A stretch of 64,000 nucleotides of DNA from Streptomyces parvulus. GTDB lineage: Bacteria > Actinomycetota > Actinomycetes > Streptomycetales > Streptomycetaceae. This document shows, piece after piece, positions 34,782 to 46,184 of this stretch. The position numbers and the translations under genes were made by a program. Positions within the stretch are counted from its first letter, which is position 1; each line of letters starts with the position of its first letter. The notes beneath the pieces were generated by a model. The model worked only from the letters and a program-made list of their open reading frames with translations. It made no database searches and had not been told where the DNA came from. The stretch lies in the NCBI RefSeq assembly GCF_014648855.1, contig NZ_BMRX01000006.1, forward strand, positions 1 to 64,000. The letters run 5' to 3'.

Positions 34782-34806
34782 TCCCCTCCTGTGCGAGGGG
34801 ATTTTT
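34782..34806 (+). terminator. leuS attenuator (rho-independent terminator)
   Basis: TCCCCT (34782-34787) pairs with AGGGGA (34796-34801), followed by five T (34802-34806). A U-tailed hairpin inside a leader, 77 bp before leuS, is best explained as an attenuator. Confidence 0.7.
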
Positions 34807-34883
34807 CATTTCCAGGCATCCGCAGCCACTGGTCTTGAAGGTCGCAGCCGCTGGCAGAGACGATCGATGGAGCTTTGAGGATC

Positions 34884-37780
<2,897 letters not shown>

Positions 37781-37784
<4 letters not shown>

Positions 37785-37853
37785 GGCGACGGGCGTGCGG
37801 CTCGTGAGGCGACGGGCGACGGGCGTGCGGCTCGTGAGGCGACGGGCGTTCGG
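37781..37853 (+). repeat. Three direct repeats just past leuS
   Basis: Units starting GTGAGGCGACGGGCG at 37781, 37804 and 37834. The middle copy has an internal GACGGGC duplication. The first unit includes the leuS stop codon, so the array probably arose by tandem duplication of the gene's end. Confidence 0.7.
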
Positions 37854-37890
37854 CCCCGGCGCGTATCGGATGTGCTGCTTCCACCGGGTC

Positions 37891-37970
37891 TCGGGGTGAT
37901 CCCCTAGGGGCGCCCCGAGGGGTGGGTGCGGGCAGGTTCGGGGTTCCGCCGGAACCCTGGGCCTGCCCGC
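37891..37970 (+). terminator. Double hairpin terminator region after leuS
   Basis: A first structure at 37891-37918 (TCGGGG and CCCCGA with inner CCCC/GGGG) is followed by a long hairpin at 37928-37970 (GCGGGCAGG with CCTGCCCGC, inner GGGTTCC/GGAACCC). Confidence 0.65.
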
Positions 37971-38048
37971 TGCGTTTACCGTGGAAGAGCGGCACGGGAG
38001 TGCCGCGGACCGCCGGCGCGCGGGCCGGACGCTCGGAGGAGGAGCTTC

Positions 38049-38783
38049 GTGGAAGTAGCGATCACCGTCTTCGCCCTGCTCTTCCTGCTCGCGGTGGTGC
38101 TGGGCGTCTACGCCACGGTGAAGGCGGTCGGCGCGGCCAAGCGCAGCGTGGACCGGGGCATCACGCAGGCCCGGCGCACGGTCGAGGACCACACCCTGCG
38201 CGCCAAGTCCCTGGTGCAGCCCGGTCCGGCCGGCGAGCTGGCCCAGCTGCGGCTGAGCCTGCGCACATCCATGCGGGCCACCCAGGACACGCTGCACGCG
38301 CGCGTGGCCGAGGACGAGTCCCTCAAGGAGTCCCTGGCCCTCTTCGAGCGGCTGAGCGCCCACGGTTTCGAGCTGGACGCTGAGCTGCGGCGGCTGGAGT
38401 CCGAGCCGGACCGCGCGACGCTCGCCGCGCTGCTGCCCTCGCTGCGCGAGCGTACCGAGCGGATCACCCGCTCGGCGGAGTCCCTGCGCTGGGCGGCCCG
38501 CGACCGCGCCCGCCGCTTCGCCGACGACGACCTGGACTCGCTGAGCGCGCAGATCGACGTCGAGGCCGGCGCCCTGCGGCACTGGACCGAGACGGAGCCC
38601 GCCGCGGCCCCGCCGCCCTGGCCCGAGCCGCCGGCCGCCGACGCGCCCTCCGCCCGGCAGAGTTGGCCCGAGCCCCCGGCCCAGGCGCCCGCCGAGGAGG
38701 CGACGCGCCCCGCCATCGACGCGCCGGGGCCGAACCCGGTGTACCCGTGGCAGAAGAAGGCCCGCCCGGAGAGCACGACCTGA
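38049..38783 (+). CDS. Membrane-anchored coiled-coil protein of unknown function
   Basis: A 244-residue protein. One N-terminal membrane helix (VAITVFALLFLLAVVLGVYATV) is followed by about 150 residues of heptad-like Arg/Glu/Leu/Ala helices (LAQLRLSLRTSMRATQDTLHARV, LFERLSAHGFELDAELRRLE, RERTERITRSAESLRWAARDRARRFADDDLDSL), then a Pro/Ala tail ending VYPWQKKARPESTT. GTG 38049 is preceded by GGAGGAGGAG. It is not a recognised family; it could be a scaffold or a septum/cytoskeleton partner, but that is only inference. Confidence 0.75.
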   Translation: MEVAITVFALLFLLAVVLGVYATVKAVGAAKRSVDRGITQARRTVEDHTLRAKSLVQPGPAGELAQLRLSLRTSMRATQDTLHARVAEDESLKESLALFERLSAHGFELDAELRRLESEPDRATLAALLPSLRERTERITRSAESLRWAARDRARRFADDDLDSLSAQIDVEAGALRHWTETEPAAAPPPWPEPPAADAPSARQSWPEPPAQAPAEEATRPAIDAPGPNPVYPWQKKARPESTT

Positions 38784-38843
38784 CGACGGCCGAGTGAACG
38801 CCCGGTCACCGGGGCCGGGCTGCCGGACGGACACTACGGCAGG

Positions 38844-38849
38844 TAACCT
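38844..38849 (+). promoter_or_regulatory. -10-like element for the degV-family gene
   Basis: TAACCT with a 7-nt gap (CCAGCTC) to the ATG at 38857 and no Shine-Dalgarno; leaderless geometry. Confidence 0.5.
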
Positions 38850-38856
38850 CCAGCTC

Positions 38857-39702
38857 ATGTCCCGCCATGTCGCGATCGTCACCGATTCAACGGCCTACCT
38901 TCCGGCCCGGACGATGGAGCGGCACGGCATCACCGCGGTCCCCCTGACCGTCGTCCTGGGCGACCGGGCGCTGGAGGAGGGGACCGAGATCTCGACCCGC
39001 TCCCTGGCCCAGGCCCTGCAGAAACGCCGTCCGGTCACCACATCCCGCCCCAGCCCCGCCGTCTTCGCCGAGACCTACCGGCGGATCGCCGAGTCCGGCG
39101 TCGACGGCATCGTCTCGCTCCACCTCTCCGCCGAACTGTCCGGCACGCACGACGCCGCCGTCGTCGCCGCACGCGAGGCGCCGGTTCCGGTGCGTGTGGT
39201 GGACACCGGGATGATCGCGATGGCCCTCGGCTTCTGCGCCCTCGCCGCCGCGGACGCGGTGGAGGCGGGCAGCACCGTGGACGAGGCCGTCACGGCCGCC
39301 GAGAAACGGGCCGCCGGGACCTCCGCCTACTTCTACGTCGACACCCTCGACTACCTGCGCCGCGGTGGCCGGATCGGGGCGGCCCAGGCGCTGTTCGGCT
39401 CCGCGCTGGCCGTGAAGCCCCTGCTTCAGCTTCACGGCGGCCGCATCGAGCCACTGGAGAAGGTGCGTACGGCGTCCAAGGCGATCGCGCGGCTGGAGGA
39501 GATCGCCGCCGACCGGGCGGGCAGCGCGCCCGTCGACATCGCCGTCCACCATCTCGCCGCCCCGGACCGGGCGTCGGCCCTCGCCGACCGGCTGCGGGAG
39601 CGGGTGCCGGACCTGGCCGACCTGCACGTCAGCGAGGTGGGCGCGGTGATCGGGGCGCACACGGGGCCGGGGTTGCTGGGGGTTGTGGTCTCGTCCCGCT
39701 GA
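38857..39702 (+). CDS. DegV-family fatty-acid-binding protein
   Basis: A 281-residue DegV/EDD-fold protein: VAIVTDSTAYLPARTMERHGITAVPLTVVL, RRPVTTSRPSPAVFAETYRR, DGIVSLHLSAELSGTHDAAVVAA, then DTLDYLRRGGRIGAAQALFGSALAVKPLLQL. DegV proteins bind a single fatty acid; in Firmicutes (FakB) they present it to the kinase FakA. No FakA-like gene is in the window, so the partner is unknown. Leaderless start likely. Confidence 0.92.
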   Translation: MSRHVAIVTDSTAYLPARTMERHGITAVPLTVVLGDRALEEGTEISTRSLAQALQKRRPVTTSRPSPAVFAETYRRIAESGVDGIVSLHLSAELSGTHDAAVVAAREAPVPVRVVDTGMIAMALGFCALAAADAVEAGSTVDEAVTAAEKRAAGTSAYFYVDTLDYLRRGGRIGAAQALFGSALAVKPLLQLHGGRIEPLEKVRTASKAIARLEEIAADRAGSAPVDIAVHHLAAPDRASALADRLRERVPDLADLHVSEVGAVIGAHTGPGLLGVVVSSR

Positions 39703-39782
39703 GGGGGTTGCGAGGTGGGGCGGGGCTGGGAGGGCTGGGCTGGGGCGTCGGGCGTCGGGCGTCGGCCGTTCGGGGGATGGAG

Positions 39783-39811
39783 TTTTCCACAACCCGTGGG
39801 TAATCCACGGG
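39783..39811. promoter_or_regulatory. DnaA-box-like site plus inverted repeat upstream of comEA
   Basis: TTTTCCACA (39783-39791) differs by one base from the DnaA box TTATCCACA. It directly adjoins a perfect inverted repeat CCCGTGG-GTAAT-CCACGGG (39793-39811), whose spacer gives a second TAATCCACG. It may instead just be a hairpin ending the degV-family transcript. Confidence 0.3.
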
Positions 39812-39860
39812 AATTGACCATGATCGTCGCGGCTGCGGCGAGCTGTCGCATCCTCGGCGC

Positions 39861-41087
39861 ATGGCACTTCGATCACACTCTCGCTCACCGTCACCTACGG
39901 CGTCCGCGACCAGCGGCCCGGGTCGCGCACCGGCGTCCGACGGGCGCCTCCGCCACCGCCGCCCACCCCGTTCCCACGCGCGGCACGGACGCCGGCGGGT
40001 CCCCACCGAGGAGCTTCGGCGGCGGGCGGAGGCGTTGTTCGCCGAACGGGCTGAACGGGCCGAATCAGTTGATCAGGTCGATCAGGCCGATCAGGTCGAT
40101 CAGGTCGGATCGGCTGGATGGGCAGGACGGGCGGGACGGGCAGGACGGGACGGATCTCCGGGAGTGGCGGGCAAGGGGCCGCCGCGGTACGGCGGGAGTG
40201 GGGAGCGCTGGGATGCCGGGGGAGGCCTGAGGGAAGCGGCGGGAGGCCCTGGGCTCGCGGGAGGCTCGGGGTCCACGGGGGACTTGGGGCTCGCGGGCGA
40301 TTCGGGGCTCGCGGGGGACTCCGGGTCCCCGGCGGTGGCTGCCGACAATCCCGGGATGACCTGGCGGGAGCGGTCGGGTCAGGCGCTACGGGAGCGGATG
40401 CCGGTCTGGTTGCAGGCGCGGTGCGGGCTGGAGCGGCGCAGTGCGGCCGCGCTCGCCGTGCTGCTCGTCGTCGCGGCGCTCTTCGCCGTGCAGCACTTCT
40501 GGAGCGGCCGCACCCAGCCCGTGGCGGCGCCCGAGGTGGTGCGGGAGGCGGCGGGCCACCGGGCGCCGGACGAGGTCAAGGCCGGGGCCGGGGCGGTGGC
40601 CGGAGGGGCGGCGCCGACGGCGGGGGCCGAGATCGTGGTGGACGTCGGCGGCAAGGTCCGAGAGCCCGGCGTCCATCGTCTGCCGGCCGGGTCACGGGTC
40701 GCGGACGCCCTGCGGGCCGCCGGAGGCGTGCGGGACGGGGCGAAGACCGACGGACTCAACCGGGCGCGCTTCCTGGTGGACGGCGAGCAGGTTGTCGTGG
40801 GCGCTCCGGTCCCCGCCGCCGCGGGGGCCGCGCCCGGCACGTCCGGCGCCGCGGGCACCGGTGGGAGCGGAGGGATCGCGGCGGCCGTACCCGGGGCGCC
40901 GGTCTCCCTGAACACGGCGACCCCGGACCAGCTCGACACCCTGCCGGGCGTGGGCCCGGTGCTCGCCCAGCACATCATCGACTACCGCACGCAGCACGGC
41001 GGTTTCCGGTCCGTGGACGAGTTGCGCGAGGTCAACGGCATCGGCGAGCGCCGCTTCGCCGACCTGCGGAATCTCGTGCGGCCATGA
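39861..41087 (+). CDS. comEA: ComEA-family DNA-binding protein
   Basis: A 408-residue protein. The N-terminus (1-190) is Arg-, Ala- and Gly-rich and repetitive, with an (D-Q-V/A) run near 71-82 encoded by a 9-bp tandem repeat and GLAGDSG units. A membrane helix lies near 193-212 (AAALAVLLVVAALFAVQHF). An SLBB domain follows (VVDVGGKVREPGVHRLPAGSRVADALRAAGG), then the ComEA helix-hairpin-helix pair (LNTATPDQLDTLPGVGPVLAQHIIDYR, FRSVDELREVNGIGERRFADL). It binds DNA outside the membrane. Its stop overlaps the comEC ATG (ATGA). Natural transformation is not established in Streptomyces, so the physiological role is open. Confidence 0.9.
   Translation: MALRSHSRSPSPTASATSGPGRAPASDGRLRHRRPPRSHARHGRRRVPTEELRRRAEALFAERAERAESVDQVDQADQVDQVGSAGWAGRAGRAGRDGSPGVAGKGPPRYGGSGERWDAGGGLREAAGGPGLAGGSGSTGDLGLAGDSGLAGDSGSPAVAADNPGMTWRERSGQALRERMPVWLQARCGLERRSAAALAVLLVVAALFAVQHFWSGRTQPVAAPEVVREAAGHRAPDEVKAGAGAVAGGAAPTAGAEIVVDVGGKVREPGVHRLPAGSRVADALRAAGGVRDGAKTDGLNRARFLVDGEQVVVGAPVPAAAGAAPGTSGAAGTGGSGGIAAAVPGAPVSLNTATPDQLDTLPGVGPVLAQHIIDYRTQHGGFRSVDELREVNGIGERRFADLRNLVRP
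40071..40106 (+). repeat. 9-bp tandem repeat inside comEA
   Basis: Four copies of GATCAGGTC/GATCAGGCC in tandem, with a degenerate one just before, encoding alternating Asp-Gln-Val/Ala. A candidate for length variation by slippage that would stay in frame. Confidence 0.75.
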
Positions 41088-43843
41088 GTACGGACGTCTC
41101 CACGGGGCGGCCCGCGGATTCGAGCGCCGCTCCACCGGGAGACCTCGTCGACGAGGCCGAGGGGATCGACGAGGCCGAAGGAATCGGCGACGCCGGACGA
41201 GCGGAAGGGACCAGTGGCCCGGCGGATGCCCGTGACGGGGCGTCACGCCCGCGCGCGGCCGTGCACGTCGCGTCCGGGCACCGGCTCGGCGCGGCTCACC
41301 CACGCCAGGAGGGGCCCACGGACCTGCGGTTGGTGCCGCCCGCGCTCGCGGCCTGGGCGACGGCGGCACTCCTGCTGGACGCGCCCGCCGGGTGGTCCGT
41401 CGGCATCGTCGTCGGCGCCCTGGTCCTGGGCTGCGTGGTGCTCCGCCGGGCGGGGAGGGGGCGTGCGGGGCAGGGGCGAGGGCGTCGCGCGGAGTACGAG
41501 CCAACGGGGAGTGCGGGGTACGGGCGGAGGGGATGTGCGGGCCGGCCTCCGGTCGCCGTCGCCGCCCTGCTGCTCTGCGTCGCCGCGGCCGCCGCCTCGG
41601 CCGCGCTGCACGGCGCCGACCTGCGCCGGGGGCCCGTGCCGGGAGCGGCCCGGGAGTACGCAACCGTCACGGCCGAGGTGGAGGTCACCGCCGACCCCCG
41701 GCTCACCGCACCACGCGTGCGGGGCGACGGGGCCATGCCGCCCACGGTGCTCGTCGAGGCCGACGTGCGGCGGGTCGCGGAGGCGGACGGGACGGGCGTC
41801 GGGACCCGGACGCCGGTGCTCCTGCTCGTCGACGTGGCGGACGAGCGGGGCGCGGAGGGGGATCGTCCGTCCCGTGCCGGGCCCGCGGTGGCGCGCTGGC
41901 TGCGGCTCCTGCCGACGACGCTGCTCCGCGTCACCGCCCGCTCGGAGCCACCGAGGACGACCGGTGACCGGGTGGCGGCCGTGCTGAGGGTGCGGGACGG
42001 GCGGGCCGGGCCCGAGGTGGTCGCCGGTCCGTCGGCGGCGCAGCGGTTGGCGGGGCGGCTGCGGGCCGGGCTGCGAGAGGCGACCGACGGGCTGCCGGCG
42101 GACGCGCGGGCGCTGCTGCCAGGCCTGGTCGTCGGGGACACCTCGCGCATCACGCCCGAGCTGGAGGAGGCGTTCAAGGAGACCGACCTGGCGCACACGC
42201 TGGCCGTCTCCGGGGCCAACTTCACGATCGTGCTCGCCCTGCTGCTCGGCCCGCCCGGACTGGCCCAGCGCAGTGAACGCAGGGGAGTGGCGCCCCGGCT
42301 CGGGCTGTCGCTGCGGACGACCGCGCTGCTCGGCGGCGCCCTCGCGCTGGGCTTCGTCGTGGTCTGCCGCCCCGACCCGAGCGTGTTGCGGGCGGCGGCC
42401 TGCGGCTCCGTCGCGTTGCTCGCCCTGGCCACCGGACGCCGCAGGTCGCTGCTCCCCGCGCTGGCGACGGCCGTGCTGCTGCTCGTGCTGTACGACCCGT
42501 GGCTGGCCCGGAGTTACGGCTTCCTGCTCTCCGTGCTGGCCACGGGGGCCCTGCTCACGCTCGCCCCACGGTGGAGCGCGGGGCTGCGGCGGCGCGGGGT
42601 GCCGCCCCGGCTCGCGGAGGCGCTGGCCGCCGCGGGTGCCGCCCAGGCCGTGTGCGCGCCGGTCGTCGCCGTGCTGTCGGCGCGGGTGAGCCTGGTGGGG
42701 GTGCCGTGCAACCTGCTCGCGGAGTTCGCGGTGGCCCCGGCCACGGTGCTGGGGTTCGCGGCGCTGGCGACGGCGCCGTTGGCGATGCCGGTGGCCCAGG
42801 CGCTGGCCTGGTGCGGAGGCTGGCCCGCCGGATGGATCGCCGGGATCGCCCGCACCGGAGCCGCGCTGCCCGGCGCCGGAGTGGACTGGCCGGGCAGCTG
42901 GGCCGGGGCGGCGCTGCTCGCCCTCCTCACGGCGGGCGGGCTGCTCGTGGGCCGGCGGCTGCTGCGGCACCCCTGGTGGTGCGGGGTCTGCGCGGTGCTG
43001 CTGGTGCTGGCGGTGGTGCAGCCGCCGCCGCTGGCGAGGGTGATCAAGGGGTGGCCGCCGCCCGGCTGGCGGATGGTGATGTGCGACGTGGGACAGGGCG
43101 ACGCCATGGTCCTGGCGGCGGGGGAGGGCGCCGGCGTGGTCGTGGACGCCGGGCCCGACCCGGCCCGGGTGGACGGCTGCCTGCGCACGCTCGGCATCAC
43201 CCGGGTCCCGCTCGTGGTGCTCACCCACTTCCACGCCGACCATGTGGCCGGGCTGCCCGGAGTGCTGCGCGGGCGTGCGGTGGGGGCCATCGAGACGACC
43301 GCCCTCGAAGAGCCCGCGGAGCAGGCCGAGTCCGTCCGCGAGCAGGCGGCGGCACGAGGTGTCCCCGTCGGGCACGCGGCCGCCGGAGAGCGGCGCCGGG
43401 CCGGACCGCTGTCCTGGGAGGTGGTGTGGCCGCCGCCCGGCACCGGACCGGGGACACTGCCGTCCACGAGCACGGAGGGCCCCAACGACGCCAGCGTGAC
43501 CCTGCTGGTGCGCACGGCGGGCCTGCGCCTCCTGCTCCTCGGCGACCTGGAGCCGCCGGCCCAGCGTGAGCTGGCGCGCTCCCCGGCGGCAGCGGAGCTG
43601 GAGGGGGTCGACGTCCTCAAGGTGGCCCACCACGGGTCCGCCCACCAGGACCCGGACCTCATACGGAGGGTCGCGCCGCGCCTGGCCCTCATCAGCTGCG
43701 GCGCGGACAACACCTACGGGCACCCGGCCCCGGGCACCCTCGCCGCCCTCCGCGCGCTGGGGACGACGGTGCTGCGCACGGACCGGGACGGGGCGCTGGC
43801 CGTCGCCGGCACCGGCGGGGAGCTGCGGGTCGCGGGAGACTGA
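41084..43843 (+). CDS. comEC: ComEC/Rec2-family DNA-uptake channel protein
   Basis: A 919-residue polytopic membrane protein. A polar start with a DEAEGI repeat leads to the DUF4131 region, then the competence domain (LLPGLVVGDTSRI, DLAHTLAVSGANFTIVLALLL near residue 371). Many membrane helices follow. A C-terminal metallo-beta-lactamase domain has GWRMVMCDVGQGDAMVL and LTHFHADHVAGLPG near residue 712. Homologues import single-stranded DNA, with the MBL domain as a likely nuclease. It is coupled to comEA by ATGA overlap. All main domains look intact. Confidence 0.9.
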   Translation: MSTDVSTGRPADSSAAPPGDLVDEAEGIDEAEGIGDAGRAEGTSGPADARDGASRPRAAVHVASGHRLGAAHPRQEGPTDLRLVPPALAAWATAALLLDAPAGWSVGIVVGALVLGCVVLRRAGRGRAGQGRGRRAEYEPTGSAGYGRRGCAGRPPVAVAALLLCVAAAAASAALHGADLRRGPVPGAAREYATVTAEVEVTADPRLTAPRVRGDGAMPPTVLVEADVRRVAEADGTGVGTRTPVLLLVDVADERGAEGDRPSRAGPAVARWLRLLPTTLLRVTARSEPPRTTGDRVAAVLRVRDGRAGPEVVAGPSAAQRLAGRLRAGLREATDGLPADARALLPGLVVGDTSRITPELEEAFKETDLAHTLAVSGANFTIVLALLLGPPGLAQRSERRGVAPRLGLSLRTTALLGGALALGFVVVCRPDPSVLRAAACGSVALLALATGRRRSLLPALATAVLLLVLYDPWLARSYGFLLSVLATGALLTLAPRWSAGLRRRGVPPRLAEALAAAGAAQAVCAPVVAVLSARVSLVGVPCNLLAEFAVAPATVLGFAALATAPLAMPVAQALAWCGGWPAGWIAGIARTGAALPGAGVDWPGSWAGAALLALLTAGGLLVGRRLLRHPWWCGVCAVLLVLAVVQPPPLARVIKGWPPPGWRMVMCDVGQGDAMVLAAGEGAGVVVDAGPDPARVDGCLRTLGITRVPLVVLTHFHADHVAGLPGVLRGRAVGAIETTALEEPAEQAESVREQAAARGVPVGHAAAGERRRAGPLSWEVVWPPPGTGPGTLPSTSTEGPNDASVTLLVRTAGLRLLLLGDLEPPAQRELARSPAAAELEGVDVLKVAHHGSAHQDPDLIRRVAPRLALISCGADNTYGHPAPGTLAALRALGTTVLRTDRDGALAVAGTGGELRVAGD

Positions 43844-43847
43844 GGGC

Positions 43848-44723
43848 ATGGACTCCGCACAGGTCGATGCCTATCTCCGCCGGCTGGGAGCCGAGCGCCC
43901 GCCCCGGCCCACCGCCGAGGCGCTGGGCGCACTGCACCTGCGGCATCTGCGCACGGTGCCGTTCGAGAACCTCTCCGTCCACCTGGGCGAGGAGATCGTG
44001 CTGGCGGAGACGCCGCTGCACGACAAGGTGGTGGGCCGGGGGAGGGGCGGCTTCTGCTACGAACTCAACGGCCTGTTCGGCGCGTTGCTCACGGCGCTCG
44101 GGTACCGGGTCACGATGCTCGCCGCCCGGGTGTACGGGGACGGGGGCCGGGTCGGGATCCCGTACGACCACATGGCGCTGCTGGTGCGGACAGAGGAAGG
44201 GGGCGACTGGCTGGCGGACGTCGGGTTCGGGGCGCACAGTCACGGCCCGCTGGCCGTCGGCGAACGGGCGGACCAGGAGGACGGCGGGGGCACGTTCCGG
44301 GTCGTGGAGTCGGGGCCGGACGCGGCCGGGGTGCGCGGAGGGGACGGGGTCGCGAAGGCGTCCGGACCGGCGCCGGCGGCCGACCTGGACGTGCTGCGCG
44401 ACGGGAAGCAGGTGTACCGGGTGGAGGCCCGCCCGAGGGTGCTGGACGACTTCGTGTCCGGCGCCTGGTGGCACAGCACCTCGCCCCGGTCGCACTTCCT
44501 CCAGTCCACGGTCTGCTCCCGGGTCACCGGGGACGGAGGCCGGATCACGCTGAGCGGACGGCGGCTCACCTCCACGGCGGCCGGCGGCGGGCGGGAGGAG
44601 CGCGAGCTGGAGACGGACGCGGAGGTACTCGCGGCCTACCGGGAGCACTTCGGCATCCGTCTGGACCGGGTGCCGGTCCGCCGGCAGGACGATACCGGGC
44701 CACAGGCGGGCACTCGGCCGTAG
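43848..44723 (+). CDS. nat: Arylamine N-acetyltransferase
   Basis: A 291-residue NAT enzyme that acetylates arylamines or arylhydrazines from acetyl-CoA. The catalytic triad is visible: Cys70 in RGGFCYELN, His108 in YDHMALLV, Asp124 in WLADVGFG. The N-terminal helical part (LRHLRTVPFENLSVHLGEEIVL) is typical. ATG 43848 is 4 nt after the comEC stop, with GAGGG overlapping that stop, so it is likely co-transcribed. An insertion rich in Gly/Ala near residues 150-180 is longer than I expect for the family. Confidence 0.92.
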   Translation: MDSAQVDAYLRRLGAERPPRPTAEALGALHLRHLRTVPFENLSVHLGEEIVLAETPLHDKVVGRGRGGFCYELNGLFGALLTALGYRVTMLAARVYGDGGRVGIPYDHMALLVRTEEGGDWLADVGFGAHSHGPLAVGERADQEDGGGTFRVVESGPDAAGVRGGDGVAKASGPAPAADLDVLRDGKQVYRVEARPRVLDDFVSGAWWHSTSPRSHFLQSTVCSRVTGDGGRITLSGRRLTSTAAGGGREERELETDAEVLAAYREHFGIRLDRVPVRRQDDTGPQAGTRP

Positions 44724-44854
44724 TTCCGGCACATGCGCCGCTGTCCGGTGATGCCGGTTTCCCGTGAGGTGGTCCCGTGTTGCCTCGAAAGCCCCATCGG
44801 TGATCGAATGTTGCTTCGTCAACTAGTTCTGATGTCGGGCAGAGGGTGTCGCAG

Positions 44855-45736
44855 ATGATCGGCCGCTTGCTGGGAAGCCGTACGAAGCGGATGCAACGGA
44901 CGGGCCCCCTGGCGGCGGTGCGCACCCCGCCGGACGCGGGGGTGCTCAGCTGCCGGGTCCTCGACCCCGTCCACGAGCCCGTGCCGAACGCGGAGTTCAC
45001 GGTCACCGACACCATGGGGCGCAAGGTGGTCGCCGGCGGCACGGACCCCTTCGGGTCCTTCGTCTCGGCGGTGCCCGCCGGGGAGTACCGGCTCGCCGTC
45101 TCCGCCGAGGGCTACACGCCGTACCGGGCGTCCGTGACGGTCGCAGCGGACGCGCTGGCCTCGCTCGGCGACGTGACGCTCCAGGTGGCCCAGCCGCCCG
45201 AGCTGCCCACGCCGGGCGACTGGGAGGTCGAACCCGCGCACTCCTCGATCGCGTTCACCGCGCGGCACATTGGACTGGCCCGGATCCACGGCCGGTTCAA
45301 CTCCTTCGCGGGCGCGGTGCGGATCGCGGAGGACATGGAGCAGTCGGCGATGCACGTCGTCATCGACGCGTCGTCCATCGACACCAACGTGAAGATGCGC
45401 GACGACCACCTGCGTTCGGCCGACTTCCTGGACGTGGAGCGGTTTCCCACGCTGGAGTTCTACAGCGACCGCTTCGCCCACCGAGGCGGCAACCGCTGGG
45501 CCGTCACCGGCGCGCTGACCCTGCACGGCGTGACGCGCACGGTCACGCTGGACACCGAGTACCTCGGGCTCGGCAACGGCATGGAGGGCGAGACGCGGGC
45601 GGCCTGCCGCGCCACCACCGAACTGCACCGCGACGACTTCACGGTGAGCTGGCAGACGATGCTGGCCCGCGGTATCGCCGTGGTCGGCCCCAGCATCCGC
45701 ATCGACCTCGACGTGCAGACCGTGCCCAAGGGCTGA
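44855..45736 (+). CDS. YceI-family protein with N-terminal carboxypeptidase-regulatory-like domain
   Basis: A 293-residue two-domain protein. Residues about 27-110 form a beta-sandwich of the carboxypeptidase-regulatory type (VLSCRVLDPVHEPVPNAEFTVTD, AGEYRLAVSAEGYTPYRASVTV). Residues about 120-290 are a YceI lipocalin-like domain (DWEVEPAHSSIAFTARHIGLARIHGRFNSFAGAV, VEIDAS-like VVIDASSIDTN, DFLDVERFPTLEFYS). YceI proteins bind isoprenoid or other amphiphiles. There is no clear signal peptide; the start is basic (MIGRLLGSRTKR). ATG 44855 is chosen for AGAGGG at 8 nt; an in-frame GTG lies 9 nt upstream. Confidence 0.85.
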   Translation: MIGRLLGSRTKRMQRTGPLAAVRTPPDAGVLSCRVLDPVHEPVPNAEFTVTDTMGRKVVAGGTDPFGSFVSAVPAGEYRLAVSAEGYTPYRASVTVAADALASLGDVTLQVAQPPELPTPGDWEVEPAHSSIAFTARHIGLARIHGRFNSFAGAVRIAEDMEQSAMHVVIDASSIDTNVKMRDDHLRSADFLDVERFPTLEFYSDRFAHRGGNRWAVTGALTLHGVTRTVTLDTEYLGLGNGMEGETRAACRATTELHRDDFTVSWQTMLARGIAVVGPSIRIDLDVQTVPKG

Positions 45737-45751
45737 CCGGGCGGAGCCCAC

Positions 45752-45779
45752 CCGCTCCCCGCTCCCCGCTCCCCGCTCC
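45752..45779 (+). repeat. 7-bp tandem repeat between genes
   Basis: Four tandem CCGCTCC units, followed by a duplicated GCCCGGCGACCG (45784 and 45800), in the gap after the YceI gene. Confidence 0.75.
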
Positions 45780-45830
45780 CCGGGCCCGGCGACCGACGAG
45801 CCCGGCGACCGGCGTGGCCGCCCGGTGTCC

Positions 45831-45836
45831 GACAAT
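45831..45836 (+). promoter_or_regulatory. -10-like GACAAT, leaderless start
   Basis: GACAAT then 7 nt (GGCACCC) to the GTG at 45844; no Shine-Dalgarno. The same GACAATGG-x-AC-x-C string precedes hemW. Confidence 0.45.
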
Positions 45837-45843
45837 GGCACCC

Positions 45844-46089
45844 GTGAGCGACGTGAGACATGTGCTGGTGCTGCCCGACCGCGACGCCGCGGAGGAGGCG
45901 GCGCAGGCGCTGGGGGAGCGGTTCGGCCTCGACGAGGAGCCCCGGATCCTGCGGGACGCCCTGGCCGGCGAGGACGACGCCGAGGACGCCCAGTGGCTGG
46001 TCCTGCTGAGCGACGAGCGGGCCCTGCTGGACCCCGGCGAGCTGGACGAGTTCGCGGCGGAGTGGGAGGGCTGGCGCGAGGAGCCCTAG
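45844..46089 (+). CDS. Small acidic protein of unknown function (81 aa)
   Basis: Starts at GTG 45844: MSDVRHVLVLPDRDAAEEAAQ, then ALGERFGLDEEPRILRDALAGEDDAEDAQWLVLLSDE and a Glu/Trp-rich end EWEGWREEP. Strongly acidic, alpha/beta, with no motif I know. It is a short ACT- or RNase-inhibitor-size domain. It sits alone between the YceI gene and holA. Confidence 0.65.
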   Translation: MSDVRHVLVLPDRDAAEEAAQALGERFGLDEEPRILRDALAGEDDAEDAQWLVLLSDERALLDPGELDEFAAEWEGWREEP

Positions 46090-46171
46090 GTCGTGTCCGC
46101 ACCAGTTCGGCGGGCGCGGCGGAGCGGCCGCCGTGGACCGGGCGCGGCGGCCCGTTGTCAGTGGCGCGTGG

Positions 46172-46177
46172 GATGCT
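46172..46177 (+). promoter_or_regulatory. -10-like element for holA
   Basis: GATGCT with a 7-nt gap (TGTCGCG) to the holA ATG; no Shine-Dalgarno. The weakest of the leaderless candidates. Confidence 0.35.
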
Positions 46178-46184
46178 TGTCGCG

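Noticed and set aside
34735..34883. T-box riboswitch upstream of leuS
   Set aside because: No T-box core sequence or specifier loop was seen; the short Leu-rich frame plus terminator explains the leader better.
40118..41083. N-terminal extension of ComEC upstream of 41084
   Set aside because: It overlaps comEA in another frame and is Gly/Arg low complexity; the ATGA junction marks the real start.
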